Source: Paenibacillus soyae (GTDB lineage Bacteria; Bacillota; Bacilli; Paenibacillales; Paenibacillaceae). Taken from it: 64,000 nucleotides of DNA. Both the position numbers and the translations under genes were made by a program. The notes below the pieces were generated by a model that saw only the letters and a program-made list of their open reading frames with translations, did not search any database and was not told the DNA's origin. The stretch is from the NCBI RefSeq assembly GCF_024623455.1, contig NZ_JANIPJ010000003.1:248001-312000 (forward strand), given 5' to 3'. Position 1 is the stretch's first letter, and every line of letters starts with the position of its first letter. Positions 51,497 through 60,141 of this stretch are shown here, piece by piece.

Positions 51497-51532
51497 GTGA
51501 AGCGTTTACAACTGCCTGTTTAAGCGGTTACA
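51497..51532. promoter_or_regulatory. Two cre-like/operator sites before the arabinan operon
   Basis: TTTAAGCGGTTACA (51519-51532) matches the CcpA cre consensus TGWAANCGNTNWCA in all but one defined position, and GTGAAGCGTTTACA (51497-51510) shares AAGCG.TTACA with it; their centres are 22 bases apart (two helix turns). They could bind CcpA or the LacI-type regulator at 53.1 kb. The remaining DNA to 51822 is AT-rich (TTTATTAACC, AAAGTTTCGC) and holds the divergent promoters, which I cannot place with certainty. Confidence 0.5.
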
Positions 51533-51822
51533 TCTCCGAAACTTGCAACACCCCTTTAATTTCGTCAACCACTTTGGCGACTATTAAAGAACTTTACATT
51601 CGCCAACAAAGTTTCGCTCAAATGTTAACCATTGAACAGTTTTATTAACCTCGTGTTTTAGAATAATATCGAATTCCACCAATTGTCAACAACTTTTTGT
51701 TAAGTATTTTATGTTTATATGAAATAATCACGAAAATGGTTTTGATATTCACCTTTTCCTTGTCAATTAGTATTTAAGTGCTGTATATTTAATATAAAAA
51801 TGAACTATCGGAAGAGGGTCGC

Positions 51823-52746
51823 ATGGAGACAATCGTATCGGAGAATAATCTCCCGTTATTCGAAGCACTGGCCAGCAACGTCCGCATCAAGATCATCGAG
51901 CTGCTCGGACAAGAGCCGATGATTATGAAGGACTTGGCCTCCGCGCTCGGTCTTAGCAATTCCATCATCACCATGCACGTTAAGAAGCTGGAGCGGGCCG
52001 ACCTGGTCCGCACCGAGATGATTCCCGGCAAGGGCGCGTCGCAGAAGCTATGCACCCTGGTCGCCGACCGGATCGAGCTCGTATTCCCAAGCAAAGGGCT
52101 CATTCCGCGCAACTTCCATATTACGAACATCTCGATCGGCCATTTCACCGACTTCGACGTCGTTCCGACATGCGGACTGGCGTCCAAGTACAAGATCATC
52201 GGAGACGGCTTCGACGATCCGCGGTACTTCCTGGACCCGGAACGCGTCGACGCGAAAATTTTGTGGTTCTCGAAAGGTTTTATTTCGTACAAAATTCCGA
52301 ACTACCTGAAGCCCGACGAGGAGCCGGAAGAGCTTGAGCTCACGATGGAGCTCGCTTCGGAGGCGCCGCTTTCCAACGAGCATTGGCCGTCCGATATCTC
52401 GTTCACGTTCAACGGCTTCCCCATCGGCAAGTGGACAAGCCCCGGCGACTTCGGCGGCACCCGCGGCAAGTATACGCCGGAGTGGTGGAACATCGAGATG
52501 AACCAATACGGCCTGCTGGTTCACATCCGCATCAATGCCGACGGCACCTTCATCGAAGGAACGAAGGTTTCGGACTACACGATCGGCAATGTCGACATTA
52601 ACCGGCTGCAGTGGGACCTCAAGCTCGAGGTCAAGGAAGACGCGAAAAATATCGGCGGACTGACGATCTACGGCGCCGGATTTGGAAACTATTACCAGGA
52701 TATTGTCAGCAAGCTGACGTATATCGATCGGAAGAAGCTGAAATAA
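51823..52746 (+). CDS. ArsR-like HTH regulator with long C-terminal sensor domain
   Basis: A 307-aa protein. The N-terminal winged HTH (about 10-85, LFEALASNVRIKIIELLGQ, DLASALGLSNSIITMHVKKLE) is ArsR/SmtB-like, but no metal-binding cysteine motif is present. The following 220 residues are beta-rich with Trp/Tyr clusters (TPEWWNIEMNQYGLLVH, GLTIYGAGFGNYYQD), suggesting a carbohydrate-binding sensor. It is divergent from the arabinan importer operon, the usual position of its regulator. Regulators of this form occur next to arabinan/arabinoxylan genes in Paenibacillus; the direct ligand is unknown. Confidence 0.82.
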   Translation: METIVSENNLPLFEALASNVRIKIIELLGQEPMIMKDLASALGLSNSIITMHVKKLERADLVRTEMIPGKGASQKLCTLVADRIELVFPSKGLIPRNFHITNISIGHFTDFDVVPTCGLASKYKIIGDGFDDPRYFLDPERVDAKILWFSKGFISYKIPNYLKPDEEPEELELTMELASEAPLSNEHWPSDISFTFNGFPIGKWTSPGDFGGTRGKYTPEWWNIEMNQYGLLVHIRINADGTFIEGTKVSDYTIGNVDINRLQWDLKLEVKEDAKNIGGLTIYGAGFGNYYQDIVSKLTYIDRKKLK

Positions 52747-52756
52747 CGCGGTATAT

Positions 52757-52801
52757 AAAAAAGAGACAGACCTGCGCGGTGTGCGGGTCTGTCTCTTCTT
52801 T
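52757..52801 (+). terminator. Terminator of the ArsR-like gene
   Basis: AAGAGACAGACC and GGTCTGTCTCTT form a twelve-base stem followed by CTTTG; the T-run is interrupted but the stem is strong. Confidence 0.85.
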
Positions 52802-52819
52802 GTTGCCTTAGATATTGGA

Positions 52820-53095
52820 ATCACACGTGTGGCTATCGCTCGCTTTGCTGTGCGCCGCGCACCAGTAACGACCACGCGTGTCGCTATTACTCACTTTGCT
52901 GCACGCCTCGCACCAGTAACGACCACACGTGTCGCTACTGCTCACTTTACCGCGCGTCTCACGCCAGTAACGATCACGCGTATCCTTATCGCTCGCTCTG
53001 CCGCGCACCGCGCGCCAGTAACGATCACACTTGTCGCTATTGCTCGCTCTGCCACGTACCGCGCGCCAGTAACGATCACACGTGTCGCTATCACA
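52820..53095. repeat. Tandem array of 51-bp units, about five copies
   Basis: CCAGTAACGA recurs at 52862, 52913, 52964, 53015 and 53066, always 51 bases apart. Each unit holds ATCACACGTGTCGCTAT with the palindrome ACACGTGT and a CGCGC-rich second half. The units differ from one another by several substitutions, unlike the first array, so this array is older or less homogenised. Both strands are open and would encode 17-residue repeats, but without ribosome sites. It fills the gap between the ArsR terminator and the LacI stop. Confidence 0.9.
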
Positions 53096-53098
53096 TTG

Positions 53099-54130
53099 CT
53101 AGCCGTCCCCAACCCGCCTCACCGACTCCCGGACAACAAGCGTAGGCCGGATATACATGCGCAGCATCTCTCTGCTCGCATGCTTGAGCGACAGCAGCAT
53201 TTCAGCCGCGGCTTCGCACATCTTTTCTTTCTCCACCCGCATGGTCGTCATGCCCGGCCCACCGTCTGCTTCGTATTCCAGATCGTCAAAGCCGATAATC
53301 GATACATCTTCCGGCACCTTCAGCTCCCGCTTCCGAAGCTGCTTGGCGAGCAAATACGCGATCCGATCGTTCCCGCAGAAGAACGCGGTCGGGAATCCGT
53401 CCAGACGCTCCAGAAAAACCTCGATCTCCCGCTCCGTCTGTCCAAACCCGGCGGAATCCGTTAATACCCGGCCCATGTCTACCTGAAGACCATGCTGCTG
53501 CATAGCGCTCCAGTAGCCAAGCCAGCGTTCCTCATGGCTCGTCGTCAAATTCGCCGGGCCAATAAATCCGATCTCGCGGTGCCCCGACCGAACAAGCGTC
53601 GTAACGGCTTCGCAAGCTCCCTCGATGTTGGCCGTTGCCACCACCGGACAAGGCAGCTCCCGGTGATACGAATCCAGCATGACGAGCGGCGCGTCAAGCT
53701 CCCATACCAGCCTCGCATAAGCCTTGTCCACGATTCCGAACAAAATAATGCCGATATATTTGATCTCTTCGCAATGACGAGGCAGCTGAAGAGACGACTC
53801 CATCTCGGAATCGATCGGCGCAATGACGGCGCTCAGCCCCCGCTTCCGAATGCTCCTCTCGAGTCCCCAGATCATGTCATGGTAGAACCGGAAATGATCG
53901 TTATCCTGATAGCTCATGATCCGCTCCGGCACGAGCACCAGCACATTCCCGCTCGCCGGCGATTTCGCCGCGAACGTGCCGTAGCCCAGCTCCTTCGCCG
54001 TCTGCAGAACGCGGAACCGCATTTCGTCGCTGACGCCCTTCTTGTCCTGCAATGCAAGCGATACGGCGTTTTTGGAGATGTTCAGCCGATCGGCGATATC
54101 CTGCATCGACACCTTCTTCTTACGGGCCAT
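53099..54130 (-). CDS. LacI/GalR family regulator
   Basis: A 343-aa regulator. The N-terminal HTH (KVSMQDIADRLNISKNAVSLAL, in parts 5-26) contains the hinge-preceding block expected of the family, and the periplasmic-binding-like core runs from about 60 to 335. The usual VSRVL/VSxAL DNA contact reads VSLAL. ATG 54130 is preferred to TTG 54142. It is divergent from the ROK kinase gene and close to the arabinan cluster; it may control either. Target operator not identified, although TTGTCAAG is repeated directly in the intergenic region. Confidence 0.9.
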   Translation of the reverse strand: MARKKKVSMQDIADRLNISKNAVSLALQDKKGVSDEMRFRVLQTAKELGYGTFAAKSPASGNVLVLVPERIMSYQDNDHFRFYHDMIWGLERSIRKRGLSAVIAPIDSEMESSLQLPRHCEEIKYIGIILFGIVDKAYARLVWELDAPLVMLDSYHRELPCPVVATANIEGACEAVTTLVRSGHREIGFIGPANLTTSHEERWLGYWSAMQQHGLQVDMGRVLTDSAGFGQTEREIEVFLERLDGFPTAFFCGNDRIAYLLAKQLRKRELKVPEDVSIIGFDDLEYEADGGPGMTTMRVEKEKMCEAAAEMLLSLKHASREMLRMYIRPTLVVRESVRRVGDG

Positions 54131-54238
54131 CGTTCTTTTCAATCCCTTCGAAACATGGTAAACTTAACCCAACTTTACTTTACATATATTTATTTTGTCA
54201 AGTTTGTCAAGCGATGCGCTATAAGGAGGAAAAAAGCT

Positions 54239-55156
54239 GTGAAATTTGCACTAGGAGTCGATATCGGGGGGACGAAAACGGCCTTGGGACTTGTCGATTC
54301 AGAGGGACAGGTCCTATCTAAAACCTCACTTGCCACTGACCTCTCGCTTACGCCGGATGAGATGGTAGGCAAAATGGCCGATGCGGCCCGGACGCTGTTG
54401 TCCTATAATGGTCTGCAAGCAGCCGATCTTCAAGGAATTGGCATTGGCGCGCCGGGACCTCTCAACACCAGGCTAGGTCAAATCGCCGAACCGCCGAACC
54501 TTCGGAGCTGGTGGGGCTTCCCCATCGTGCAGGCGTTCCAAAGTCACTTCGCGGCTCCGATCGTGCTGGAGAACGACGCGACGGCCGCGGCGCTTGCGGA
54601 GAAGTGGGTCGGAGCCGCGAAGACGGCGGACCACTTCGTCTATATTACGATCAGCACCGGCATCGGGGCGGGCATCTACAGCCATGGCCGGCTGATTACC
54701 GGCGCATCAGGCAATGCCGGGGATATCGGGCATATGGTCGTCGACCCGGCCGGAGGCGCCTGCAATTGCGGACAAAGAGGCTGCTTCGAATACATCGCCT
54801 CCGGTACGGCGATCGCGCGGGAAGCCAGCGCTCTGCTAGGCCGTCCGGTTACGTCCAAGGAAGCGTTCGAGCTTGCCTTCTCCGGTCAAGACCCGGCCAT
54901 GGAGCAGCTTGTCCACCGCGTATTCGAATACATGGGCATCGGCTGCGTGACGCTCATCAACACCTTCGATCCCGAGCTGATCGTCATCGGAGGCGGCGTT
55001 TCCCAAGTCGGATCGCCCTTATTCGATGCCGTCAGCGGCTATGTGAAGCGCCATGCGCTCAATCCTTCCGGGCGAACTACGCCTGTCATCCCTGCCGAGC
55101 TTCAGCAGGATGCCGGCCTCATCGGCGCGGCGGCTCTCATTCATATTAAGTACTAG
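54239..55156 (+). CDS. ROK family sugar kinase
   Basis: A 305-aa kinase of the ROK family. The phosphate loop is GVDIGGTKTALG (5-16), the zinc motif is CNCGQRGCFEY (about 181-191), and ENDATAAALAE and IVIGGGVSQ are the adenosine-site features. Members phosphorylate glucose, fructose, mannose or N-acetyl sugars; without data the substrate cannot be fixed. GTG 54239 is eight or nine bases after AAGGAGG. It starts an operon with manA 19 bases downstream, so a fructose/mannose or glucose phosphorylation step feeding glycolysis is plausible. Confidence 0.9.
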   Translation: MKFALGVDIGGTKTALGLVDSEGQVLSKTSLATDLSLTPDEMVGKMADAARTLLSYNGLQAADLQGIGIGAPGPLNTRLGQIAEPPNLRSWWGFPIVQAFQSHFAAPIVLENDATAAALAEKWVGAAKTADHFVYITISTGIGAGIYSHGRLITGASGNAGDIGHMVVDPAGGACNCGQRGCFEYIASGTAIAREASALLGRPVTSKEAFELAFSGQDPAMEQLVHRVFEYMGIGCVTLINTFDPELIVIGGGVSQVGSPLFDAVSGYVKRHALNPSGRTTPVIPAELQQDAGLIGAAALIHIKY

Positions 55157-55175
55157 AAGAGGAGTGTTTCATTTC

Positions 55176-56120
55176 ATGAATCAACCGATTTTTTTGCAGC
55201 CCGTGTTTCAAGAACGCATCTGGGGCGGAACAAAGCTGAAGGAGCTGTTCGGCTACTCGATTCCGACGGAGCAAACCGGGGAGTGCTGGGCGATTTCCGC
55301 GCATCCCAACGGGCAAAGCATCGTCAAGGACGGCCCTTATGAAGGCATGCCGCTAGGCACGCTTTGGACCTCGCATCCGGAGCTGTTCCGCTCGGGCTCC
55401 AAAGTGTTCCCTTTGCTAACCAAACTGCTGGACGCTTCCGATGATCTGTCCGTTCAAGTGCATCCCGACGACAGCTATGCGGGAGAGCACGAGAACGGCG
55501 AGCTCGGCAAGACGGAATGCTGGTATATCGTCGATGCGGAGCCGGGCGCTGCGATTATTTACGGCCATGAAGCCTCTTCCAGAGAGCAATTGCGCCAGAT
55601 GATCGAGAGCGGGCAATGGGAGGAGCTGCTGACGAAGGTACCGGTCAAAGCCGGCGACTTCTTCTACGTACCGAGCGGAACAATCCACGCGCTGGGCAAA
55701 GGCATCGTCGTGCTGGAGACGCAGCAAAGCTCCGATACGACCTACCGGGTGTACGATTACGACCGCCGCGACAAGGACGGCAATCTGCGCGAGCTTCATC
55801 TCGAGAAAGCGATCGACGTCACGACGATCCCGCAGGCCTATGAGCCTGCCAAGTACTCGGCAGCCGAACGCGAAGGCATCGTCCAGACGACGTTTGTATC
55901 GAATTCGTTTTTTACCGTCGAGAAATGGGACATAACCGGCCGAACGGAAATGCCGGCCAACGAAAAATATACGCTCGTCAGCGTCATCGGCGGCAGCGGC
56001 CTGCTCCGCGTTCTGGACAGCGAATATAAGCTGAACAAAGGCGACCACCTCATCCTGCCGGTCGACTTCGGCCCGTACGAGCTGGATGGCGAGCTCAAGC
56101 TGATTATTTCGCGGGAGTAG
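55176..56120 (+). CDS. manA: Mannose-6-phosphate isomerase, class I
   Basis: A 314-aa cupin-fold enzyme that interconverts mannose 6-phosphate and fructose 6-phosphate. Zinc ligands are in SVQVHPDDSYA and KTECWYI, GTIHALGKG supplies another, and the N-terminal FLQPVFQERIWGG is characteristic of the Bacillus ManA/Pmi short type. The ROK gene stops 19 bases upstream, and a strong terminator follows. AGAGGAG about 12 bases before the ATG. Confidence 0.93.
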   Translation: MNQPIFLQPVFQERIWGGTKLKELFGYSIPTEQTGECWAISAHPNGQSIVKDGPYEGMPLGTLWTSHPELFRSGSKVFPLLTKLLDASDDLSVQVHPDDSYAGEHENGELGKTECWYIVDAEPGAAIIYGHEASSREQLRQMIESGQWEELLTKVPVKAGDFFYVPSGTIHALGKGIVVLETQQSSDTTYRVYDYDRRDKDGNLRELHLEKAIDVTTIPQAYEPAKYSAAEREGIVQTTFVSNSFFTVEKWDITGRTEMPANEKYTLVSVIGGSGLLRVLDSEYKLNKGDHLILPVDFGPYELDGELKLIISRE

Positions 56121-56137
56121 CAGCTCTCGGCTATGCA

Positions 56138-56167
56138 GAAAGGCGTCCCCTCGAGGACGCCTTTTTT
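56138..56167. terminator. Terminator between manA and the convergent lipoprotein gene
   Basis: AAAGGCGTCC-CCTCGA-GGACGCCTTTTTT; T-run on the plus strand and AAA on the reverse complement side allow it to serve both genes. Confidence 0.9.
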
Positions 56168-56835
56168 CACCAATTTTCCGTAGTAATATCGAAACTTCCG
56201 AGCTTGACCAGCGGCTTCTTTCCCCTATTTCCTTTCTCCGTGGAAACGACTCCCTCTTCATTCGTTGTCGTTATGATATAGTCTCCGGTGAGCAGGTTGT
56301 AATCTTCTTCTGTCCGCGATTCGTCGCCCGTAAAATGCTCGCCCTTCGTCGCTCCGATCAAATACCAATCATCGTCTTGATACCGGAAGCGATATTTGCT
56401 GTACCATCTCCAGTTGCTTCCCCCATAATGACTTACGACGACAGAGCCTCGATCGATCGACAGCGATTCGAACGGATCTCCCCATACGCCCCCTTCGTCG
56501 GCTCTCATGAACACCTTGTCTGCGATGATGGAGAGGGAGAATTCGCCGGCGGAGGATCCGAAGGCGATGAGCAATACGCGCCGAGGCGCCCCTTCTGCTT
56601 CTGACTCCGATTGTTCTATGATCATCGCCACGTCTTGGACTCCGTCTTTGTTCAAGTCTCCTTCCGCAACAATGGGATCGCCCTTCGCTGCTACTCCCCA
56701 CCCTGCAGGAATGAATGAGTAGTCCGAAGAGAGCGGCGGATCTCCTTCAAAGGCGGCATTGCTTTCGCCACCCGCGCTGCAAGCAGACAACAAGAATACA
56801 AACGTAATAAAAGCTAGAAATCGAATTTTTTTCAT
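56167..56835 (-). CDS. Lipoprotein with a calcium-loop-like motif
   Basis: A 222-aa lipoprotein: signal MKKIRFLAFITFVFLLSACS (lipobox LLSAC) and a soluble domain. EGDLNKDGVQDVAMI (about 57-71) is a DxNxDGxxD calcium-loop like those in FG-GAP/dockerin-type proteins, followed by several strands and HYGGSNWRWYSKYRFRYQ. Such small FG-GAP-like lipoproteins are common in Paenibacillus; function unknown. Convergent with manA and sharing its terminator. Confidence 0.75.
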   Translation of the reverse strand: MKKIRFLAFITFVFLLSACSAGGESNAAFEGDPPLSSDYSFIPAGWGVAAKGDPIVAEGDLNKDGVQDVAMIIEQSESEAEGAPRRVLLIAFGSSAGEFSLSIIADKVFMRADEGGVWGDPFESLSIDRGSVVVSHYGGSNWRWYSKYRFRYQDDDWYLIGATKGEHFTGDESRTEEDYNLLTGDYIITTTNEEGVVSTEKGNRGKKPLVKLGSFDITTENW

Positions 56836-56874
56836 GAAAACTCCCGGTTTAATGTATTCGTTGAACCACGGTCC

Positions 56875-58164
56875 CTACTCAGCCCAGCCGGGCACTTTGC
56901 GGTTCTTCATCTGCTGGGCGTACGCCTCGTCCCATTTCTGCAGCGTCTCGTTCGCCGTCAAGTCTCCGGCAACCAGCTCCTGCTGGTAGCCCCAAAAATC
57001 CATAAAATCCACGCCGACGAGCAAGCTGTCCACATGCGGCACCACTTTGCCGGGACGGATGTAATCCCTGTTCAGTATCTCCAGCCATTCGGGCAACGCA
57101 GCCTTCTGGTCGTTGAATATCGGCGTATAGCCCCATCCATTCGTAAATACATCCATATTTTCAGCTTGGGAGAACCAGTCCAGAAACGCCTTGGCCAGCT
57201 CCGCGTGCTCCGATTTTTTGAAGATGGAGAACATGCCCTGGCTCTGAATTTGCGTAATTCTGTCGCCGTACACCATCGGCGCCATTCCCAGTTCGATATC
57301 GGCGTTTTTCTTGAGAACGTCGTTGATGAAGAAATGTCCGGACACATACATCGCCGCCGAACCGCTTGACATGGCGTCCACCGCGCTGGTGTAGGTCGCG
57401 ATCATGTAATCGCGGTTCGTGTAGCCGTTCGCCCGTAACGCCACCATGTCGTTCAGAACCTGCGCAAACTCGCCAATGTCGCCCCAATTCGCGCGGTTCG
57501 TCATCAGCTTGTCCCACGTGCCCTCCGGCGCGACCTGCGGAGCGGCGCTGGTAAACCAGGTCTGCGTCGTCCAGCTGTCCTTATCCGAAGCGTACAGCGG
57601 GATGATGCCCAGCTCGTTGAATCGCCTGCATACCTCCCACAGCTCCTCTATGGATCTGGGAATTTCCAGGCCGTTCTCCGAAAACAGTTTTTTGTTATAG
57701 ACGATCCCGATTGTCGAATTCGAGGATACCGGCAGCCCGTAAGCCTTCCCGTCTATCCTCTTCGATTCCAGCTCCGCCGGGATCACGCGCTCCATCCATG
57801 GTTCCGACTCCTCCAGCTCCACAAAGCGGTCCGTGCCGATCTGCATCATGACGCTCTTGTCAATGCGGACGATGTCCGGCGTTTCGTTGGTGAACACCTT
57901 CGTCTTGATTAGATTGACCCATTGGTTGTCGGGGATGACCTGAACGTTAATCTTGACGTTCTCCTGTTCCTCCTCGAATTGCCGGATGGACTCCTTCAGA
58001 AACTCCTTGAAATGGGTTTGCGGCAGCATAAAGGTAAGCGTGACAGGCTCAAGACCCGCGGCAGGCTTGGCGTCCCCGCCCAAATTGCCTCCGAAGCAAC
58101 CCGCGGTCAGAACAACAACAACGACAATGATGAACGGAATTCGTAAGCTCTTACAAATTCTCAA
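56875..58164 (-). CDS. Orphan CUT1 solute-binding lipoprotein
   Basis: A 429-aa binding lipoprotein. TTG 58164 with GAGGTG six bases upstream gives a clean signal peptide MRICKSLRIPFIIVVVVVLTAGCF (lipobox LTAGC); the longer frame starting at 58230 lacks one. The cluster-1 fold has VTLTFMLPQTHFKEFLKE near its start and GLPVSSNSTIGIVYNKKLF in the ligand lobe. No permease genes are adjacent; the divergent YesM/YesN pair lies 174 bases upstream. It may provide ligand information to the sensor kinase or work with permeases elsewhere. Confidence 0.86.
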   Translation of the reverse strand: MRICKSLRIPFIIVVVVVLTAGCFGGNLGGDAKPAAGLEPVTLTFMLPQTHFKEFLKESIRQFEEEQENVKINVQVIPDNQWVNLIKTKVFTNETPDIVRIDKSVMMQIGTDRFVELEESEPWMERVIPAELESKRIDGKAYGLPVSSNSTIGIVYNKKLFSENGLEIPRSIEELWEVCRRFNELGIIPLYASDKDSWTTQTWFTSAAPQVAPEGTWDKLMTNRANWGDIGEFAQVLNDMVALRANGYTNRDYMIATYTSAVDAMSSGSAAMYVSGHFFINDVLKKNADIELGMAPMVYGDRITQIQSQGMFSIFKKSEHAELAKAFLDWFSQAENMDVFTNGWGYTPIFNDQKAALPEWLEILNRDYIRPGKVVPHVDSLLVGVDFMDFWGYQQELVAGDLTANETLQKWDEAYAQQMKNRKVPGWAE

Positions 58165-58338
58165 CGCATTCACCTCGAATGGGATCAGATCTCTTTCAAT
58201 TATGATAGCAATACTCTCTCGTAATCTCAAAGCCTATTTCGTTAAAAGCCTTTAGGCATGACGGGGCTGTATGCGCTTTCAGAACCCTGTATCCTATGGT
58301 ACAATAATAGCTAAACGACGTTATAAATGGAGGCTCCA

Positions 58339-60141
58339 ATGAAGCAGGGGCGCAAGTTTTCGCAGCAGCTTTTTCGAGCGTATTCGGTGCTTATCTCCGC
58401 GCTTCTGTTGATGCTGTTCATCGGAATCTTCGTTGTCGTATACAACGATCAGATTCGCAAGGAGATCAACGCCCAACAGGAGTTTGTTCAGAAGACGCAG
58501 CAGCAGGTCGATATGTCCCTCCAGAATATGGACCGGATCGTCAGCGGGTTATTGTTCAACAAAGATTTTATGCAGATCATGAAGACCGAAAATATGGCAT
58601 TATCTTATACGAAGTACAGCAACGAGATCCTGGATACGTTTGTCTCCTTAGACGCACCCTTGTTCCTTTCCCATCGCATCATCGCCTTTACTCCGGAAAC
58701 CTATTTCACGTTTACAAAAAACGTAGAGGATCAGACCCACATCCTTAACGCGATCAAATCCTATGAGCCTTATAACTCGCTGATTCAGGCAAACGGCGAC
58801 AAGGTGATCTTGCCCGTTCACAACGATCCCTTCGGGGTTACGGACGTGCCGGTCTATTCGGTGGCGCGCACCGTCAACGACGGTCTCAATGTATATGGGG
58901 TCATCGAGGTCCAGAACAATTATGAGCAGCTTGAATCGTTTTGCTCCGTAGATTTTCAACCCGGGGACTGCGTCCTGTTCTCCGAAGAAGGAGAAGTGGT
59001 GTATCCATGGAAACAATCGGAGGACGAGACGTTTCTGAACGAGCTCTACGCCGTCATCGCGGATCAACCGGGACGATCGGGCAGCTTCCAATGGGAAAAT
59101 CACCAAATCTCCTACATGGCCTCCGATTACTCCGAGTGGATCACGGTCATCTACTCCCCGCTTACCAATATGCTGCCGGACTGGAGGCTGGGCGGCTTCT
59201 TTCTGCTGAGCTTTGCCGTGGCTCTGTTCTCCCTTCTAGGACTTGTTCGTATCCTCACCAATCGTCTGACGGCGCCGCTGTCCAAGCTTAACCGGCAGAT
59301 TAATAAAATCTCCTATGAGAACCTGTCCGTGCGTACGCCGAATTCGTATGACATAGCCGAGATCGAGAACATCAACCGCTCGTTTCAGGCCATGCTTAAA
59401 CAGCTGGAGATCGAGATTGAGCAGAACGCGCAGGCAAGAGCCAATGAGGAGCGCGCCAACTACATCGCGCTGGAATCGCTGATGAACCCGCACACGATCT
59501 ACAACACCATTACGATGATCGAGTCCGTCTGCTATATGAACGGAGATTATGAGGCGGCGGATTTGTGCATCGCCTTCTCGCAAATGCTGCGGTACATATC
59601 CGACAACACGAGAAGCACCTATACAGTCGAGGATGAGCTTCAGCACCTGAATCATTACGCGATTCTGATGAAAAAGAGATACGAAGGGCGGCTGTTGGTG
59701 GAGGTTTCCGCCGATCCGGCCCTCCTGGCTGAGATCATCCCCAAATTCACCTTGCAGCCTTTGGTGGAAAACGCCATCAAGCACGGGATGAACCGCAACA
59801 CCACGCCGTTTATCGTGCGCGTCGCGATCGAGACCGCCGCTTCCGGCTGGCGGATCCGCGTAACCGACAACGGAAAAGGGTTCGCGCAAGAGAAGATTGA
59901 AGAGGTATATGCCTTATTTGCTTATAGCGATCATTCCCTGCAGGGCAATAAGAAGGACATTCTGAACATGAAGATCGACAACATGGCGCTCAACAACATC
60001 TACATTCGCTGGAGAATTATGAAGGGCTCCGACTTCCGTATCCGAATTGATCATTTGGAGCCGTCCGGATGCGTGGTCGAGCTGGCTGTTACCGAGGGAG
60101 GGGAGCTGCAACATGCTAAGGATATGTCTAGTCGAGGATGA
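58339..60141 (+). CDS. YesM-type sensor histidine kinase
   Basis: A 600-aa membrane kinase with helix 1 at about 13-35, an extracytoplasmic sensor (about 36-275), helix 2 at about 280-302 and a HAMP segment (TNRLTAPLSKLNRQI). The His_kinase domain has the phospho-acceptor region SLMNPHTIYNTITMIE; the usual QINPHFLYNTL is changed (Phe-Leu to Thr-Ile) but His is kept. The HATPase_c part has ENAIKHG and DNGKGF. TGGAGG lies five bases before ATG 58339. Its end overlaps the response regulator start by 29 bases. Divergent from an orphan binding protein, it probably senses a carbohydrate. Confidence 0.92.
   Translation: MKQGRKFSQQLFRAYSVLISALLLMLFIGIFVVVYNDQIRKEINAQQEFVQKTQQQVDMSLQNMDRIVSGLLFNKDFMQIMKTENMALSYTKYSNEILDTFVSLDAPLFLSHRIIAFTPETYFTFTKNVEDQTHILNAIKSYEPYNSLIQANGDKVILPVHNDPFGVTDVPVYSVARTVNDGLNVYGVIEVQNNYEQLESFCSVDFQPGDCVLFSEEGEVVYPWKQSEDETFLNELYAVIADQPGRSGSFQWENHQISYMASDYSEWITVIYSPLTNMLPDWRLGGFFLLSFAVALFSLLGLVRILTNRLTAPLSKLNRQINKISYENLSVRTPNSYDIAEIENINRSFQAMLKQLEIEIEQNAQARANEERANYIALESLMNPHTIYNTITMIESVCYMNGDYEAADLCIAFSQMLRYISDNTRSTYTVEDELQHLNHYAILMKKRYEGRLLVEVSADPALLAEIIPKFTLQPLVENAIKHGMNRNTTPFIVRVAIETAASGWRIRVTDNGKGFAQEKIEEVYALFAYSDHSLQGNKKDILNMKIDNMALNNIYIRWRIMKGSDFRIRIDHLEPSGCVVELAVTEGGELQHAKDMSSRG

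Noticed and set aside
52781..53464. Open frames on both strands through the second 51-bp array
   Set aside because: Both strands stay open for the same arithmetic reason; there is no ribosome binding site, and the plus frame continues as antisense of the LacI gene.
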